A stretch of DNA of 64,000 nt from Clavelina lepadiformis. Its lineage: Eukaryota > Chordata > Ascidiacea > Aplousobranchia > Clavelinidae. The notes below the pieces were generated by a model. It was not told the DNA's origin, did no database searches, and saw only the letters and a program-made list of their open reading frames with translations. The stretch spans positions 19,344,001-19,408,000 of the forward strand of contig NC_135242.1 of the NCBI RefSeq assembly GCF_947623445.1, read 5' to 3'. Numbering within the stretch: position 1 is the first letter of the stretch; each line of letters starts with the position of its first letter. A program made the translations under genes and the position numbers. Of this stretch, positions 1 through 12,850 are shown in pieces.

Positions 1-437
1 ATTTTGCTTAATATATAGTAAAAATTGTAAAACAACGGCTAGCTATCCAAACCTCATACCTCAATCTGAAAGTTAGGCCTAAGTGTGCTTTGACAAACAC
101 TACTGACGTTTTGCGGTTGCTATGGTTGCACTGTAGCCTTACAGCAGCAAATTGTTGTAGAACTTTCAAAATTTTGAGTTTTGCAAAAATATGTAGGTAA
201 AAATATATTACTTAAATTTTAAAAATTTGTTTTACTTTTAGACTTTGTTTGTGGAAACTGTTGGTTTATCTATAAACATAATTTATTTAAATTTTAATTT
301 GTCTTAGTTTTATTTGGGCGCCCGAGTTCTGTTGCCTTAGCTACTGTGGCAGGGGATTTCCCGATGGTCGACCAAGTTTGTTTATCAAAAGCATTGTGCA
401 TGTCGAAGTGCACTTTTACCTGAAATAGAAGTTAATT
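1..437. other. Upstream flank of CYB5D1, no gene seen
   Basis: AT-rich sequence upstream of the CYB5D1 start codon. It presumably holds the promoter and 5' UTR. I see no convincing TATA box, coding exon or repeat structure here. Confidence 0.5.
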
Positions 438-2566
438 ATGCGTCCTAAATATTTCACGTCGAATGAAGTGAGCTTGCACAATACCATAAAAGATGTCTGG
501 GTATCCTACCTCGGTAAAGTTTACGACTTAACCCCTCTATGTAATGAATATGCTGGTAAGTTATTTTGTATCCTTTATTATTCTTCGCCAAACTTGCAAA
601 GGGAAGATTACAATTACTTGGATCAGTTTGTAATAACCTGCCTCACTGTTCCATGTACTTATATTTAGATAATATACTTGCTTTTAAACGTATTTTAATC
701 TCTTTATAAGAAGTTTGATGCCCATTTCTTGTTCACTGTTTTTTGGTAATTTTAAAATTCGTCGTAGATTGTGTTAATAAAGTGTATTATACTCTGTTTG
801 CAGGAGACATTCTTTTGAAGCCCATTATAGCAAGCGCAGGAAAAGATATTTCACACTGGTTTGATAAGAAAACAGGGGATGTAAGTTTCTTTTTGTTTTC
901 CAACATAGGATACTTAATTGCTTGGTTTCAAGTTTACTTTGTTATGCTCTCAAACACATGCATGTATAATACTCCCGTAACATAATGCACTATAAGATAC
1001 TCTGATAGTGTACATTTTAGCTTACTGTGATGTTTCTTTAGAAATTGACAAATTGAGTGAACAAATACAATGTGAAATGTAGGATAGGTTGTGATCAAGT
1101 TGGTGTGATTATGTCTGTATTAGGATTTTGAACTATAATGTTGACAGATAATCCTACTAAATTGTCTAAGTATTACCAATCCCATTTTGGTATGAACTAT
1201 AATAATGATAGATTAACATTAAACTGAAGAAATGCGTAGCTTGATGTTTTTATTGAAATATGAAAAAGCTTATGATATTATGGGACTTTTATTTGCAATA
1301 ATTTTGGTTTATTTTTAAGATTCGAACTCATGTTGATCCTTCAACTGGCATAAGAAAATATTATGCCCCTCATGGCAGGTTTGTTCATGTTCCACCACCC
1401 TGCCCATCATCTGATTGGGCAAATGATTTTGGCCGACCGTGGTGGAAAGACAATCGATATGAAGTTGGGATTCTAACAGAAAAGTCACGACTCATTCGCA
1501 TAATAAACACACTGACCTCCCAGGAGCAGACCATTGAGGTAAAGTGTCATATTGCTTAATATACACATATATGCAAACACAGTCTGTTTTGTTATCAATT
1601 TTGATTTTACATTGCAAAACCATACACTACACACATTGGTCATAATAAATTAAACCTCATCATTTCAATTGACAATTTCATTTTACTCGAACCATTAATA
1701 ACTTTGCAAAGAAGGAAAAAAATTCCTGGGGTTTAAGCGTTTCAGCTGTTCTAGGATAGGATTCAAAACAAACCATTCTAGATAGATTAGTATTTTGCAT
1801 CACATGGTTCCTCTCGAATTGCACCCATGCAAAATTTAAATCTGGCATATACTTACTTGTAAAAGCTTTAAGTTAGACTGCGAATCATATGCCACTTAAA
1901 AAGAGTAACCTAACAATAAATTATGCTTACAGTGCAATACCGCGATTACTGTATCTAACATACCTAATCTCAGTTAAATATACTCTTTGTTAGCTGAATA
2001 TGTGTGAGAAAACCCATAATGGCGTATTGTATAATTCTATTCACAGTTGTAAACGCGTGTCAATATTACCTTTTGGTTCAAGTGAGAATTGAAGAAGATC
2101 ATTACTTTGGCGCCAAGCAAAGTTCGCTAATTTATATAATTATATCAACACTGGTATATAAGTAATATTTTGGTCCATTTTTTCGAGACTGTGATCATTT
2201 AGATTTTAGGGAACATTGTTCTGATTAGTATCAGTGCGCTTTTTGTTATGCTTGATAATAATGTAAGGTTGTTATGGTGCTTACATTCGTGGTGTAATGT
2301 ATTTACAACGCCTAGATTCACTTCTGTTTATATAGGTATGCTCAGAGGAAAATATGGATGAAATATTGCAAAGGTACTTGAAGTACAATGCACATGCTGC
2401 AAGTTACACTTGGAAATTTGATGGAGTTCCACTGGTTATGAATGACACTCTAATACAAAATGGAATTGAGGATGAAGATGATGAATGTTATGAGCTAAGC
2501 ATGGACTACGAGCTGTGGGTTCCTGCAATTCACTTGTATTTTAATGATGATCTTACAGAAGCCTAA
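438..2566 (+). CDS. CYB5D1: Cytochrome b5 domain-containing protein 1, 4 exons, 214 aa
   Basis: Exons 438-555, 804-880, 1320-1538 and 2336-2566 join in phase to 645 nt (214 aa; human protein 228 aa). The product matches vertebrate CYB5D1 along its length: an N-terminal b5-like fold ([12 protein letters not shown], then DISHWFD around residue 56), a central [12 protein letters not shown] segment and the family's C-terminal ending YFNDDLTE. The classical HPGG heme-ligand motif of cytochrome b5 is absent, as in the human protein, while the second histidine (SHWFD) is kept, so ordinary heme coordination is doubtful. The family has been reported as a ciliary, radial-spoke-associated protein; that is literature knowledge, not visible here. 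The ATG at 438 is the first in frame and gives the family N-terminus. The gene is convergent with WDR33. Identity is near certain; exon edges were checked by phase. Confidence 0.95.
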
Positions 2567-2913
2567 CTGTAATACAACACATTGATTGCAAGATTTTTCT
2601 GAATTTTCCCTAGTATATAGTGTACTTTTGCATCCCCTTTTTCCAATATTGTGATGTGTACTGTAAACGTAATATTTTTGGTCATTTTTCACTGTTTATA
2701 AAAGTAAATTATATTGTGTTCACTCAAACTGGTGCGTGATAAAAAAATTTCACCTCCAACTATTTAATGTGTGTTTGAAAGAAATGTACAGAACAAAATT
2801 TTTGATTTCTGATGGAAAATATTTATGAATAGTTTATCAACCTACAAATTATTTCTTTTTTTACACAAAAAATTATAAAAATTTATTCCAAATAGTTTTA
2901 TGAAATGATAATT

Positions 2914-2919
2914 AATAAA
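2914..2919 (+). terminator. Poly(A) signal, probably of CYB5D1
   Basis: AATAAA lies about 350 bases after the CYB5D1 stop and is the first canonical hexamer on the plus strand there. A plus-strand TTTATT at 2882-2887 reads as AATAAA on the minus strand, so the convergent WDR33 transcript could also end in this stretch. Confidence 0.45.
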
Positions 2920-3166
2920 CCGGGCAGAATTACAATTGGAATATTGCAAAATGAAACAGACAATTTGCGTGCATAAATTCCCAATCAGTTTACATCACAG
3001 TCTTATTATGATTGTAACGCAATTTGTGTACATGAATCAAAACGATGCATAACGTTCTTGCGTGATGTTGTTCGTTTAAGCCGTCATACAAAAGCAAATG
3101 CGTCATGCCATCTTTCACAAAATAACACATTAGCTATACTTTTTCACAAAACTCTCAATGAAAATA

Positions 3167-3172
3167 TTTATT
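3167..3172 (-). terminator. AATAAA overlapping the WDR33 stop codon
   Basis: On the minus strand the TAA stop (3173-3171) shares its two A residues with an AATAAA hexamer. If used, the 3' UTR would be only a few tens of bases. A further minus-strand AATAAA lies at 2887-2882, so a longer 3' UTR is also possible. Confidence 0.45.
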
Positions 3173-6100
3173 ACTGAAACATAGGTCTTCTCATGCCTCG
3201 CCTCATGCGATTTGGAGGCCGCCCTCTTGGAGCACCGTCATGTTCCAATAGATATCTTGGTGCCCCACGACCAGTGCCCCTGCCCCGCACACGAGGGGGG
3301 CCATGTCCCCTGAAGGGTCTCCGTGGGTGGTTCATTCCACGACCTAGTAATGGTCCACCATGTTTAAGTTGCATTTCCAATTTATTATATGCCAGTTCTT
3401 CCTGTTCAATGAGATTGTATGTTCCCCCTGCGCCATGTTCTCTACCAATGTAATTATTATCCGTTTGACAATATCCATCTTGATTGCCAGGCAGGTAGTC
3501 CTGTGAAAATTGTTGATCTTCATTCCCGCTTTCGTGCCAGTCTACTCTTTCTGGCATGCTTTCCCTCGGAAACACTCTGCCCCTTCCTCTTGGAGGACCA
3601 TATCTGCCACGGGATGGCCTCAGTCCACGATCTTCGTTATGGAAATTTACATTGTTTTCAATTGGACCACCAAACTCCTCGTATTCCTGCTGATTGGGAT
3701 ATTCACCAACAATGTGGTTTTGTTCGTTATAAATACCGTTATCAGGATGCGGCGGCATTGGCCTTGGTTCATGATAACTTTTATCTTCAGGATAATAGTC
3801 TTGACTTTGTTCTCTTGGATCCTGTTCATAATCTATATTACGAGGCTGATCATTTAAAGATGGACGCCTGGGGGGACCTGATGGCGGTGGATAATCTGCT
3901 GGAGGTAATCGTCCCTCTGGATCTGGTGGATGTTCAAGTAAAGGCCTTCTAACCTCAACAAACTCCTCCATACCGCGCTCCATTGGAATATAATCCTCGG
4001 ATGACCTCATTTCTCCTCTTAAATGAGGTCTATGTATTCTTGGTGGTGGACGATCGTTTCTACGCCATCCATATTGTTCCTCGTATCGATTAGGAGATGG
4101 TGATCTTGATCTTCGAGGAGCTCCTTCTTTATTGGATTCCCATGCGGCAGCAAATGATCGTGGTACGGGACGAGTGTATGGGATTTTCTTTCGGTTATCG
4201 TTTTGAGCCGCAATAATCTACAGTTTTAAATATTTATACATAAATCTCACAATGGGGTGAAAAGAAAAAGGGTGGTTTGAAGGAAATGCAAAGTTGGAAA
4301 TTTAAAACAAACAATCTTGCCTTGCGATCAAACTCATTTTTCTCTTCAAACGACCAGTCCAGACCAGGAATTCCACTTTTTGTCCTTTCTGCATCTCTCT
4401 TTGCAATTTCAGCAGCAGCAGCATCGGTATCACCCATTCCTGCAAACGGTTTTGGATGTTAGGGTGAGGAGGTCAGCTACCTTATCTTTAAGTCATCGTG
4501 TTTACTTTAAACAGAAACTTGAAATATGCATCACAACAGCCACCTGGAATGCTGGTTACTTCTGTAGATTTATCATTCGAAGAACTGGAAGGCGTTGTTT
4601 TGGATGTAGCATTAGAATCATCCAATAGGGTGTATCTGTCTTTCATTTGGTCACCCGGACGGTTTCGAGTCCAAAATTTTCTGTGATATTGAGGGATAAC
4701 TTAGTGTAAAATATATGACTACAGGGGGGTGACAGTGATAAATCCAGCCAATTTATGATTCTGGTTTGGAAAAAATTTCACTTACGTGCTGTGGTCATTA
4801 GAACCAGACACTAATATATGGCCCAGCGGATGCCAAGCTAAACTCCAAATCAAGCTGTCATGAGCACCCTCCAAGCCACCAATTTCTTTGTCTTCCCTAA
4901 ATAGTAAATAATCTTAAAAGATAATAAACACAATGCAATACTACACTTCCTAATTGTAAAGATTTTATATGATATCTATTTAGAAAACGACTATGAATTT
5001 AACAATGCCCTTACCCAACTTGCCAATACATTATGCTGCCTTCTGACCCTCCACTTGCAAACATGTCTTCATGGATAGGATGCCATGCAACAGAGAAAGC
5101 CTCTTTTTTGTGGCCTCGAAATATCTACATTAATATCATAAGGAAACCATGAAAACCCGATCACGTCTTAACCTAACTGATTTGTTTTGTAGTTTTTTTT
5201 GTGGACTTTCAAGTTTTCTGGCTACTAACCTGTTTTTCTTCCTTTAAATTTCTTATGTCATATAATTTGATGAGGTGGTCACGGGATGCTGTGAGAAACC
5301 AATTGCCATTGCGATTGAATTTCACATCCATCACTGTACCTTTATGCGCATGACTACAGGAGCAAAAATAAAACGTCGTTGATTTTACTTTTTCCAAGAT
5401 ATGATAACATCACGTTGAAGTTACTGCAAAGTATTTGTAGAACTTTTATACTAACATAGTAGCCAAGCTTTGTCCAGAACGAGGATCCCACAATTTCACT
5501 GGTGTCTGCAAATCCTTGCTTGCAGAAGCAATAATACATTTTTGAGGATGCCAATCGACCTATTAAAGCAATCCCGACAATTTAAAAACTGTATTTGTTT
5601 TCTATGTTTATTATTCGTTTTCTCCTTACCTTTTTCAAGTGGACATACTTGGCTTTAATCAAGATATTAAGTCAAATTCATGGACAATACAAGGCCAAGC
5701 GCTATGACTAGAAAATACAAGGCCATACCTGCTTCACATCTGAACCATGTCCTCTTAAAATATGTTCTTCGCGGCACCGTACAAAATCCCACACTCTTAC
5801 AGTGCCATCATCACTGGCTGTGACAAATTTAGAATCTGTCGGACCAAAACTGCCAGAACAAATTACTAATCAAGTTTTGGGATATTAAGTAATTAACCCA
5901 AAATAGAAACATAACTGCATTAGTAATACTAAATCTGTTCTATTTATACACAAAAAATTAAGTAAAAGTCACATACGGTTGTGTTTAAAGCAAAAATCTT
6001 ACCATACTGATCTACAAGCTTGATCTTTATGAGCCTGATACATTTTCACGTTGTTCATATTTAGTTGCCAGTACTTTATATAACCCTGGTTGTCACCTGT

Positions 6101-7410
6101 TATAAGCCACGTATCATTCCGTGACCAAGACATAGCCCTCACTGCACTATCGTGTGCCTGTAACAAAAATCAAAGCTAAAGTTGTTGGTAAAAACGTGTA
6201 GAAACGTAGAAACAACACCCTACGTCTTTAGTAAACACGAACTATGTAAATGCAAAGAAAGTTTAAATACAAAAATGAATGCATTCAATACCAATTTGTT
6301 CATCTGTCACATGTAAAAGTTTGCCACCTGTAAAATTGTTTCGAAGTTAAATGCAGTTCCATTCCATAAAGTAAATTCACCGCTTGCAGAACCTGTAACT
6401 AGCCTACGACCATCTGGAGTCCAGACAACCTATAATATAACAGTATGTCTTTCTGTAGGTTTTTTTAACAATGAAAAAAATAAAGACAAGAAAAAAAGGA
6501 GCAAAAAATATCCAGTTGCAGATTTATTATACTTAATGCTGACCTTGTAAACAGGACATTTCATTTTATTAGTGGCGCTTCGAACAAACTTTGTGGCCAC
6601 ACTGGAGGCAGAGTTATCTTTGTATGCCATTGTTGCCTGCATTTCAATAGAGTATGATGTATCTGGAAGCAGCGAAGGAATGTCTTCTACTACTCTCTGC
6701 CACCGCCTCCTCTGAGGAAGAAAAATATGCAGCATCACAAATGATTGAAAAAGATGTTTTTACTTTTACTGTTAAAGATCCCAACAAAGTAGACCCAGTG
6801 CATAAAATTTGCAACGTACTCCATCAGCCTTTGTTTACCGTTAAATAAGTTGCACATCTACCTCTAAATAAATTGCACATGATGACGTCCAATCTATCAC
6901 TTTCCTTCCAGATTTTTTTCTGCTTGCGTCATCTAAAATATTCTGTGGCAAGGATCGACTGCTGGTAGCAAACGGTAAATTTTGACCAAGACCAAGCTGT
7001 AGAGCTTGAGCAGATCCATCTCCGAGCTGTCCAAGATGGGCCGCTTTCTCCAACTCTCTCTGTCTCATTTGCTGCTTAAGGAAATTGGGTTGGAAGACAT
7101 AGGGCTGATAGGTCCTGAAAGTAAAGTGTTCCAAAATCAGTGATAAGACATTTATATCCCAAAGTGATAGTAACAGTAATACACTGTGTTCACTGTGTGC
7201 CAGTGTTCACACTCATGTTTTACATGTGTAATGCTACGGTTATTCGAGAATAACCAAATTCATTTGACAATATTTTTATTCTATTTTGTTTAATAAAACA
7301 GTAATTCAGTATGCATACCTGGCTTGGTATCTCATCCCTGGTGGTGGCACATCACCCCCACCTTGAGCCGATGCTTGCATAGGATGGGGATTTGGATACA
7401 TGGTGGCCAT
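3171..7410 (-). CDS. WDR33: WDR33, mRNA 3'-end processing factor, 13 exons, 880 aa
   Basis: Coding exons in transcription order: 7410-7319, 7114-6862, 6711-6544, 6429-6328, 6157-6003, 5849-5729, 5559-5456, 5353-5230, 5124-5015, 4896-4786, 4680-4544, 4439-4321, 4217-3171; sum 2643 nt, all phases consistent. WDR33 is the CPSF (mPSF) subunit that, with CPSF30, contacts the AAUAAA poly(A) signal in the nucleus. Seen here: the conserved N-terminal segment GRKVIDW, seven-bladed WD40 repeats (ending [20 protein letters not shown]), the following IPGMG and IPGLDW motifs, then a basic RGG/proline-rich tail encoded by the 1047-nt last exon. Human WDR33 is 1336 aa; the long collagen-like glycine/proline block is missing here, which explains the shorter length. 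The intron after 4321 has a GC donor. An AATAAA overlaps the stop codon. The start is the first ATG of the exon that matches the family N-terminus. Confidence 0.95.
4218..4320 (-). other. GC-AG intron in WDR33
   Basis: The 103-base intron between the exons ending at 4321 and starting at 4217 begins GCAAGA after AAG and ends in AG. Both flanking exons are in phase 0, and the joined protein matches the family around IPGLDW and [10 protein letters not shown]. No usable GT lies at the boundary, so a minor-class GC-AG junction processed by the major spliceosome is the simplest reading. Confidence 0.7.
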
Positions 7411-8494
7411 GTGCTGATGTGTAATGCAAATAACTATGTGGTGACTTGACCAACTTAAATTTCTAAAGTTCCATTTGATTAGTTAGCCAAAAAATGTTTT
7501 AGTTTAAAGCTTTTGTTTTTATGGGCTTACTCCTGCAACATAAAACAACTATTCCATTGTCATACAGTGCGTTCATAATATAGTTTCACACACAAAACCA
7601 GATTGGAGTGAAAAGCTAGTAAAGCGTAAATCCCTTTGAAGAACGGAAAACAAAAGCGTTTGTAAAACATTATCATATTAACTCTTGTGGCATAAGAGTT
7701 TTTTCTTCCCGAAATAGCTAACTTTCCATTCTGAAAGTATGTACAGTACGATAAAACTAAGGCAAATGTTGTAGCATGGCAAGTATTTCAGTTTGTGGCA
7801 GAAGTCAAGGCATTTTTGAGTTAGAAATAAGAAGCATATCAACAGATCTACAATTAAATTAGTTAATTTTTTTATCAACATTTTTGAAGACTTTGCTTGC
7901 TTCACCTGAATGATAACACTAAGTAAAATGTTTTTTTAGAGATTGCACATTTACCCTCAATAAAGGGGCGCCAAAAGCTTTTTACATGGCGCTCGAAATA
8001 TAGTCATCATGCACTGGTTACTACCCTGTACCCTTGAGATTTTGTGGAAAAATGCCATGCATTGAAGTACGGATTATGGGGAGGGCCTCAGGCTTCAAAA
8101 ATCTTTTAAGGTGGCCTGTGAAGATTGAAAACTTCTCTACTAGGCAAATGTGATATCAGTACAGCAGCCTACTGTACTCTGTCATAATAGAATAAAACAT
8201 AACACCAGTGATGTCCAACTGTTAGGTCTAGCACTCTTGGCCTCATCTGCGCTGTAACCTTCCTGGTCTGTTTTTATCTCATTTAATTTAGTTGCTTTAA
8301 CTGTTTACGTTAGATGTGTTTGATTCTACTGTTGACTGTTGTGTGTGAATTCATGACCTTTGTGGACCATAGATGTGGTGACCAAGTTAGTTGTAACCAT
8401 CAAGTTCATATACCACCATTTTTTCATGCATGCTTTAAGCTTTGTAGGCATTTCCTGTCGTTTAATGTGTAATTTTATCAAATAGTGCCGTTTC

Positions 8495-8520
8495 ATAAAT
8501 AAATAAATAAATAAATAAAA
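8495..8520. repeat. (ATAA)n microsatellite
   Basis: About six uninterrupted ATAA/AAAT units run through this short stretch, ending in a small A tract. Confidence 0.9.
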
Positions 8521-11211
8521 TCTATAAATAAAAGTTTTGGATTACTTTTACAAAATATCGTTTAAGCTGACAACCAGTATATACTATTTCATCAGTTAGC
8601 ACCTAGCCCTGGTCTAACATAATTGCTGCTTTGCAACCGAATAGTTTTGGATTCAGTTCACAAGGACTGGATATTCTAAAATGCACATCCCTACTTCCAG
8701 CACATGAACCCCATCGTAAGCCACTACACCACCGCATTGCTTTCTTCTCCCCGTCTAAAAGAACACTGATAAACCCATCAGTGAAAATCTGTCGGTCACC
8801 CTGCCATTATTATGATTCAGCATTCCGGTTAACCGAATCCGGTAAACCGTAAACGAACACTGGTGAAATAGCCTTGTCACTTTGACTAGTCTGGATCTAG
8901 TGTACAACCAGATGACGAGTTGCTGCATGGGGTCTACTATACTATAACGGTGTACTACTACACTATCGGCCTAGTATATGCAAAGTTATTTTGTGGTTTT
9001 GCACTTCTGCACTAGCTTGACTGCAGAGTATGGAACTTTTCGTCGAGATCTCAGTTGTACAGAAGCAAAATTCCAGTGTGCCGGTGTGCAAGAAAACAGC
9101 TGGTGTGCACTATGACTTTTGGCCTAAGGCTGCCCGGCGTTTGTGCAGGTAAGGTGCGGCCCTATACGATAGAAATCAGGAAAAAAATCAGTGTTCTCCA
9201 TTTTTTTTGAGATATTGGATTTAAATAGTAATTTTTCAAAATAAATAAAAGAAAAATTTAGTGTTCCTTTTTTTGGTGACACCGGTTTGCCCTAGTGTGC
9301 AACGTAATTTTAGAAAAAAATCTCGGATGTGCTCTTGCCGTACTTTGCAGTCTGGTGCACTAGACCTGATAATCCTATCAAAAGTTGAAATTATGCAGCA
9401 TGTCTGTCAGTCTGCATTATCAGTCTTGAGATGTCACATAAAGAGTTGATTGTTTTTAACTGCATTTATGCACATTATGTTTAGCCCCACAGTTTAACAA
9501 AGTTGGGTATTGGGACCTTGGATGCTAGTGGGCATCTACTCAAAAACGTTAAGGATATTGGATCTCACTAAAACTCTGCAAGGGCTGAAACAAAGAAAAT
9601 ATGCCTACAGTATATAATAGAGAAACATTGTTTTTAATTTCAGCCTTTTCGTGTGTCCTAGCCTAGGATATTCCCTGACAAGGTTTATTTTTTAGGTATG
9701 CAATAAAATAGTAATGCTACTAGCGTTTGACCAATCAAAATTAACCCAGGTTTAAAAGTTACGGTTCCCACTATAATGCCCCCAAACTTTCCTACTTAAT
9801 TACTGATAGGCTACATGGACCACGGTATATTCAGAGATTCAGACATAGGCCTAGTGGAGTTCAAGAGTTCATCTGGACCATAGATATCTTAAGTATATAT
9901 ACCAAATACTATAGCAAATACTACAGTAAATACTACAGTAGATCAGTGACAGAATAATTAATGGTTCTCAACATTTTTTCGTTTTTTTTCCTCACCCGAA
10001 ACACACATTTCTATGTGCTCCCCAACCCAAGTTAAAAAAATTTCAGTAAGGTATCTATGTGAAATATTTGTAATTTCCCGTAAGCCCACATATTTTCAAT
10101 TGTTTTGCAGGAATGCTTAGGAATACCCTAAAAAAACAACATTAATTTGTAAAAAAATCCTATAGCTTATTTGGCGTACATACAAATTTAACTTGCTAAA
10201 CATGTCAACTTATGAAAGTATATAGACCTTAAGGCAGCAGGTCTTACCTAAATAACCACGATGCTTGACCTTTTGATAGGCTTCAAAACCTCGGTGACTT
10301 TTAAATATTTTCACACAATATTCACACCTAATCAATAAGATGCAAAAGTAAACTAACCAATTAAATGCATCCAGGCTTCTATTTTCCTGGTGTGAGAGAG
10401 AGTTTCTAAGTCATTTAAAGCTATAAACACCGTATAGGCCTATACTTAAAAAGTCTGTAGCGGCCTAGGTGGTATTTTTTAATACCATTTCATCATGTCT
10501 TGCATAAGTGTTTTCTAGTTATTGATTGAAGTTTATCAATTTGATTTTTTGCAAACACTTCAACTGTCGTTTGATATCTGGAAACTTGCTCAGTATAACT
10601 TCGTGTCAACACTCCTTTTTGTATGTTCCTAGGTTGTTTTCCAGCATCTGTGCTGATACAAAGTCTTAATTGGAGTTGCTCGCTTCTTAACTTTAACGCT
10701 GATTATTTAAGTATGTCTTAATGTGTCAGCTTTAGCTATATATACCTCACATTGTGAAAATATTATTTTGCCATTTGCCCCTGCTACACGACTCTCAGCT
10801 TTATTCATGACGAACATTTTAACTCCCATCGCTTTCACGTTATATTAGCTCGTACTTCCACCAGCGAGCAGATTTAGTCGAGTAAACCATCGAGATAGAA
10901 AGCGCTAACTGCGTGAATCATCGAAGTCAACAGACGAGCTGTCTGAGCTAGTCATGGTGATTGCAACTCATGTATGAGACATGTAATAAGCAGTAGTATC
11001 ATTTATATTATTGGTTATTTACAATATTGAGAAAGTGTAGGCTACAGCACCTAAAATAAAAATATTTTCTTGTAAACTATTTATGTTGTAATATTAAAAC
11101 CTTTCGGCTGACAAAAGGTTTGAGTATTCTAACCACATGCAACAATAGAGTTAGATAATTCAACAGGTAAGTTAAGTTAAAATAAGATACCTTCAAAGGA
11201 CAAAGTGCTCT

Positions 11212-11373
11212 TCAAGTTTCTGCTAGTAGCCTCAGCCTGTCTTCATTGTTAACGTACTGAAAGAAATTATCAGCTTGTAAAGAGGGAGATGTTACAGGTT
11301 TGATCCTACACTCTTCATCGTCGACCACGATTTTAACTAAATACTCTGCAGTAAGTGCTGGTGCAGACGACAT
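11212..11373 (-). CDS. Candidate small ORF, 53 aa, unrecognised
   Basis: An ATG at 11373 opens a 53-codon frame ending TGA at 11214-11212. The product starts MSSAPALTAEYLVKIVVDDE and ends DRLRLLAET; it is acidic, with a mix of residues that looks more protein-like than the surrounding AT-rich frames. A good donor-like sequence (AAG followed by GTATCT) lies about 20 bases past the stop, so the segment could instead be the remains of a first exon. I do not recognise the family, and chance remains a fair explanation. Confidence 0.2.
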   Translation of the reverse strand: MSSAPALTAEYLVKIVVDDEECRIKPVTSPSLQADNFFQYVNNEDRLRLLAET

Positions 11374-12357
11374 GTTAGCAACTGACAGGTTACATACGTT
11401 TGAATCGTCAAAAACTCAAAATAATGAAAACAACAGCTTCACTTCGTCGTAATTGACGTCACGACTACAAAAACGACGTACGAAACATGCGAATGTGCAA
11501 AATGTTTTACCAATACTGTCGAAGGTATGAACATATCCTCCCTCTAAGTAATCTATGGTGTGAAGGTGTGAGCGAGTAAGTGTACGCAACCATGCGCGAC
11601 GCGGGCAAAACAAAACTTTCTCTTCTAATAACAAAGAAACAAACGAGAAAGGGGTAGTTCCCAATAATTTTCTTTAAATCAATGATTTGACTATCAGAAC
11701 AAAATCATAATTGGCCCAATGCCTTTATAATACCGAATGATGCCGATAATGCTTTTATGAAGCGTGACGGCGGCAGAAAGATATGATTGGCTAGAGCAGT
11801 GATGTCCAAGTATGTATTATAAAGGCATTGATTTGCCCAATGAGCTATACTGTATTGGAAATAAATTTTCCCAAACGGTATAAGACCAACATCGTTTTGA
11901 GTTAACAAAATAAGAAATATTTGTAAAATTGTTTTAGCCATTATAAACTTAAACAATCAAATATTCTTTTATTGTTATAAAATCGCATGACCTTGTAGCC
12001 GGTGAATCCCCTGCGATGAAAACGAGAAAGTCAGAATTTATCATGTGGCACATGCACTGTAGTGTTATCGTCGATTTTATAGACTTTACTTCAGAGGATT
12101 GTATGCTGCTTAGATCTGTTCAACTTGAATTACACAGCGCTCGTTTGTTTTAGGTTTTGGTTGAACTTAAGGCTGTCACTGTTTCGGATAAAAAAATTAC
12201 ATGTTTAAAGCTATTTTTCATGGTTTCTTGTTAACTGAACTTAAATGTTATAACTTAAATCACAGTTACCTTAATCTAAGCTAAGTCTTCATTCTAATCT
12301 AAATCTATTTTCAATTAAAACCTAAATACCTTAAATCGATTTTTGTATACCCATTCT

Positions 12358-12850
12358 CATAGGTGGGCAGTAACGCGGTACTTTTTCAGTACCGATACCG
12401 GTACCTTCGGTACTTTTTTCAAAAGTACCAAATCTCTGTACCGAATTACTTTTTTGTAGAAATTTCAGTTGGTCCCAGTACTCGGTATTTTTCACGTAAT
12501 AATTTCAATATTTTAGCAAGTATATTTTGAAAAATACATGTGAATTAATCCTTAATAGAAATTTTAGCATCTGTTGATCTTTTTTAATCTTGAAACATCA
12601 AGTAAAATTGCAAGCGGTTAACGTCACATATTTTTTGACTTGGAGTAACCTTTACCGGGGGCATAATAGCGGCAAACATTGTATTTGCAACAGCAGCATC
12701 TTTCACACAAAAATTACCGGTACCAAGTACCGACTAAGTACCGAACTACTTGTTTAAAATAGTATTGAATACCGGAATCGTTGGTACACTTCTTGCCTAG
12801 TACCGGTACCGTTATTGACAGTCCTTTCAAAGTACCGACTGCCCTTTCTA
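12358..12850. mobile_element. hAT-like MITE, copy 1
   Basis: Begins CATAGGTGGGCAGT and ends in a worn inverted counterpart (CGACTGCCC). It is packed with AGTACCG/CGGTACT words on both strands near its ends. Its core shares long stretches with 17520-17888, including the AGCATCTGTTGATCTTTTTT and GGGGGCATAATAGC words in the same order, so the two are copies of one non-autonomous element. The ends fit hAT-type CAGAGGTGGGC termini. The flanking duplication is not clear in this copy. It lies upstream of the SLC22 gene. Confidence 0.7.

Larger units (their letters stand above)
7411..12357. other. Gene-poor stretch with decayed repeats
   Basis: I could assemble no exon chain here. It contains a short (ATAA)n microsatellite at about 8495-8520, a threefold 12-base tandem repeat of the AAATACTACAGT type at 9904-9940, and a segment from about 9962 (GGTTCTCAAC start followed by T-rich sequence) that resembles the end of an old hAT-like element without a recognisable partner end. 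One 53-codon minus-strand ORF at 11212-11373 is listed separately. The rest is AT-rich sequence in which I see nothing. Confidence 0.5.

Noticed and set aside
3193-3952. Plus-strand ORFs of 86, 115 and 177 codons
   Set aside because: They are antisense to the long last exon of WDR33, whose RGG/proline coding leaves few stops on the other strand.
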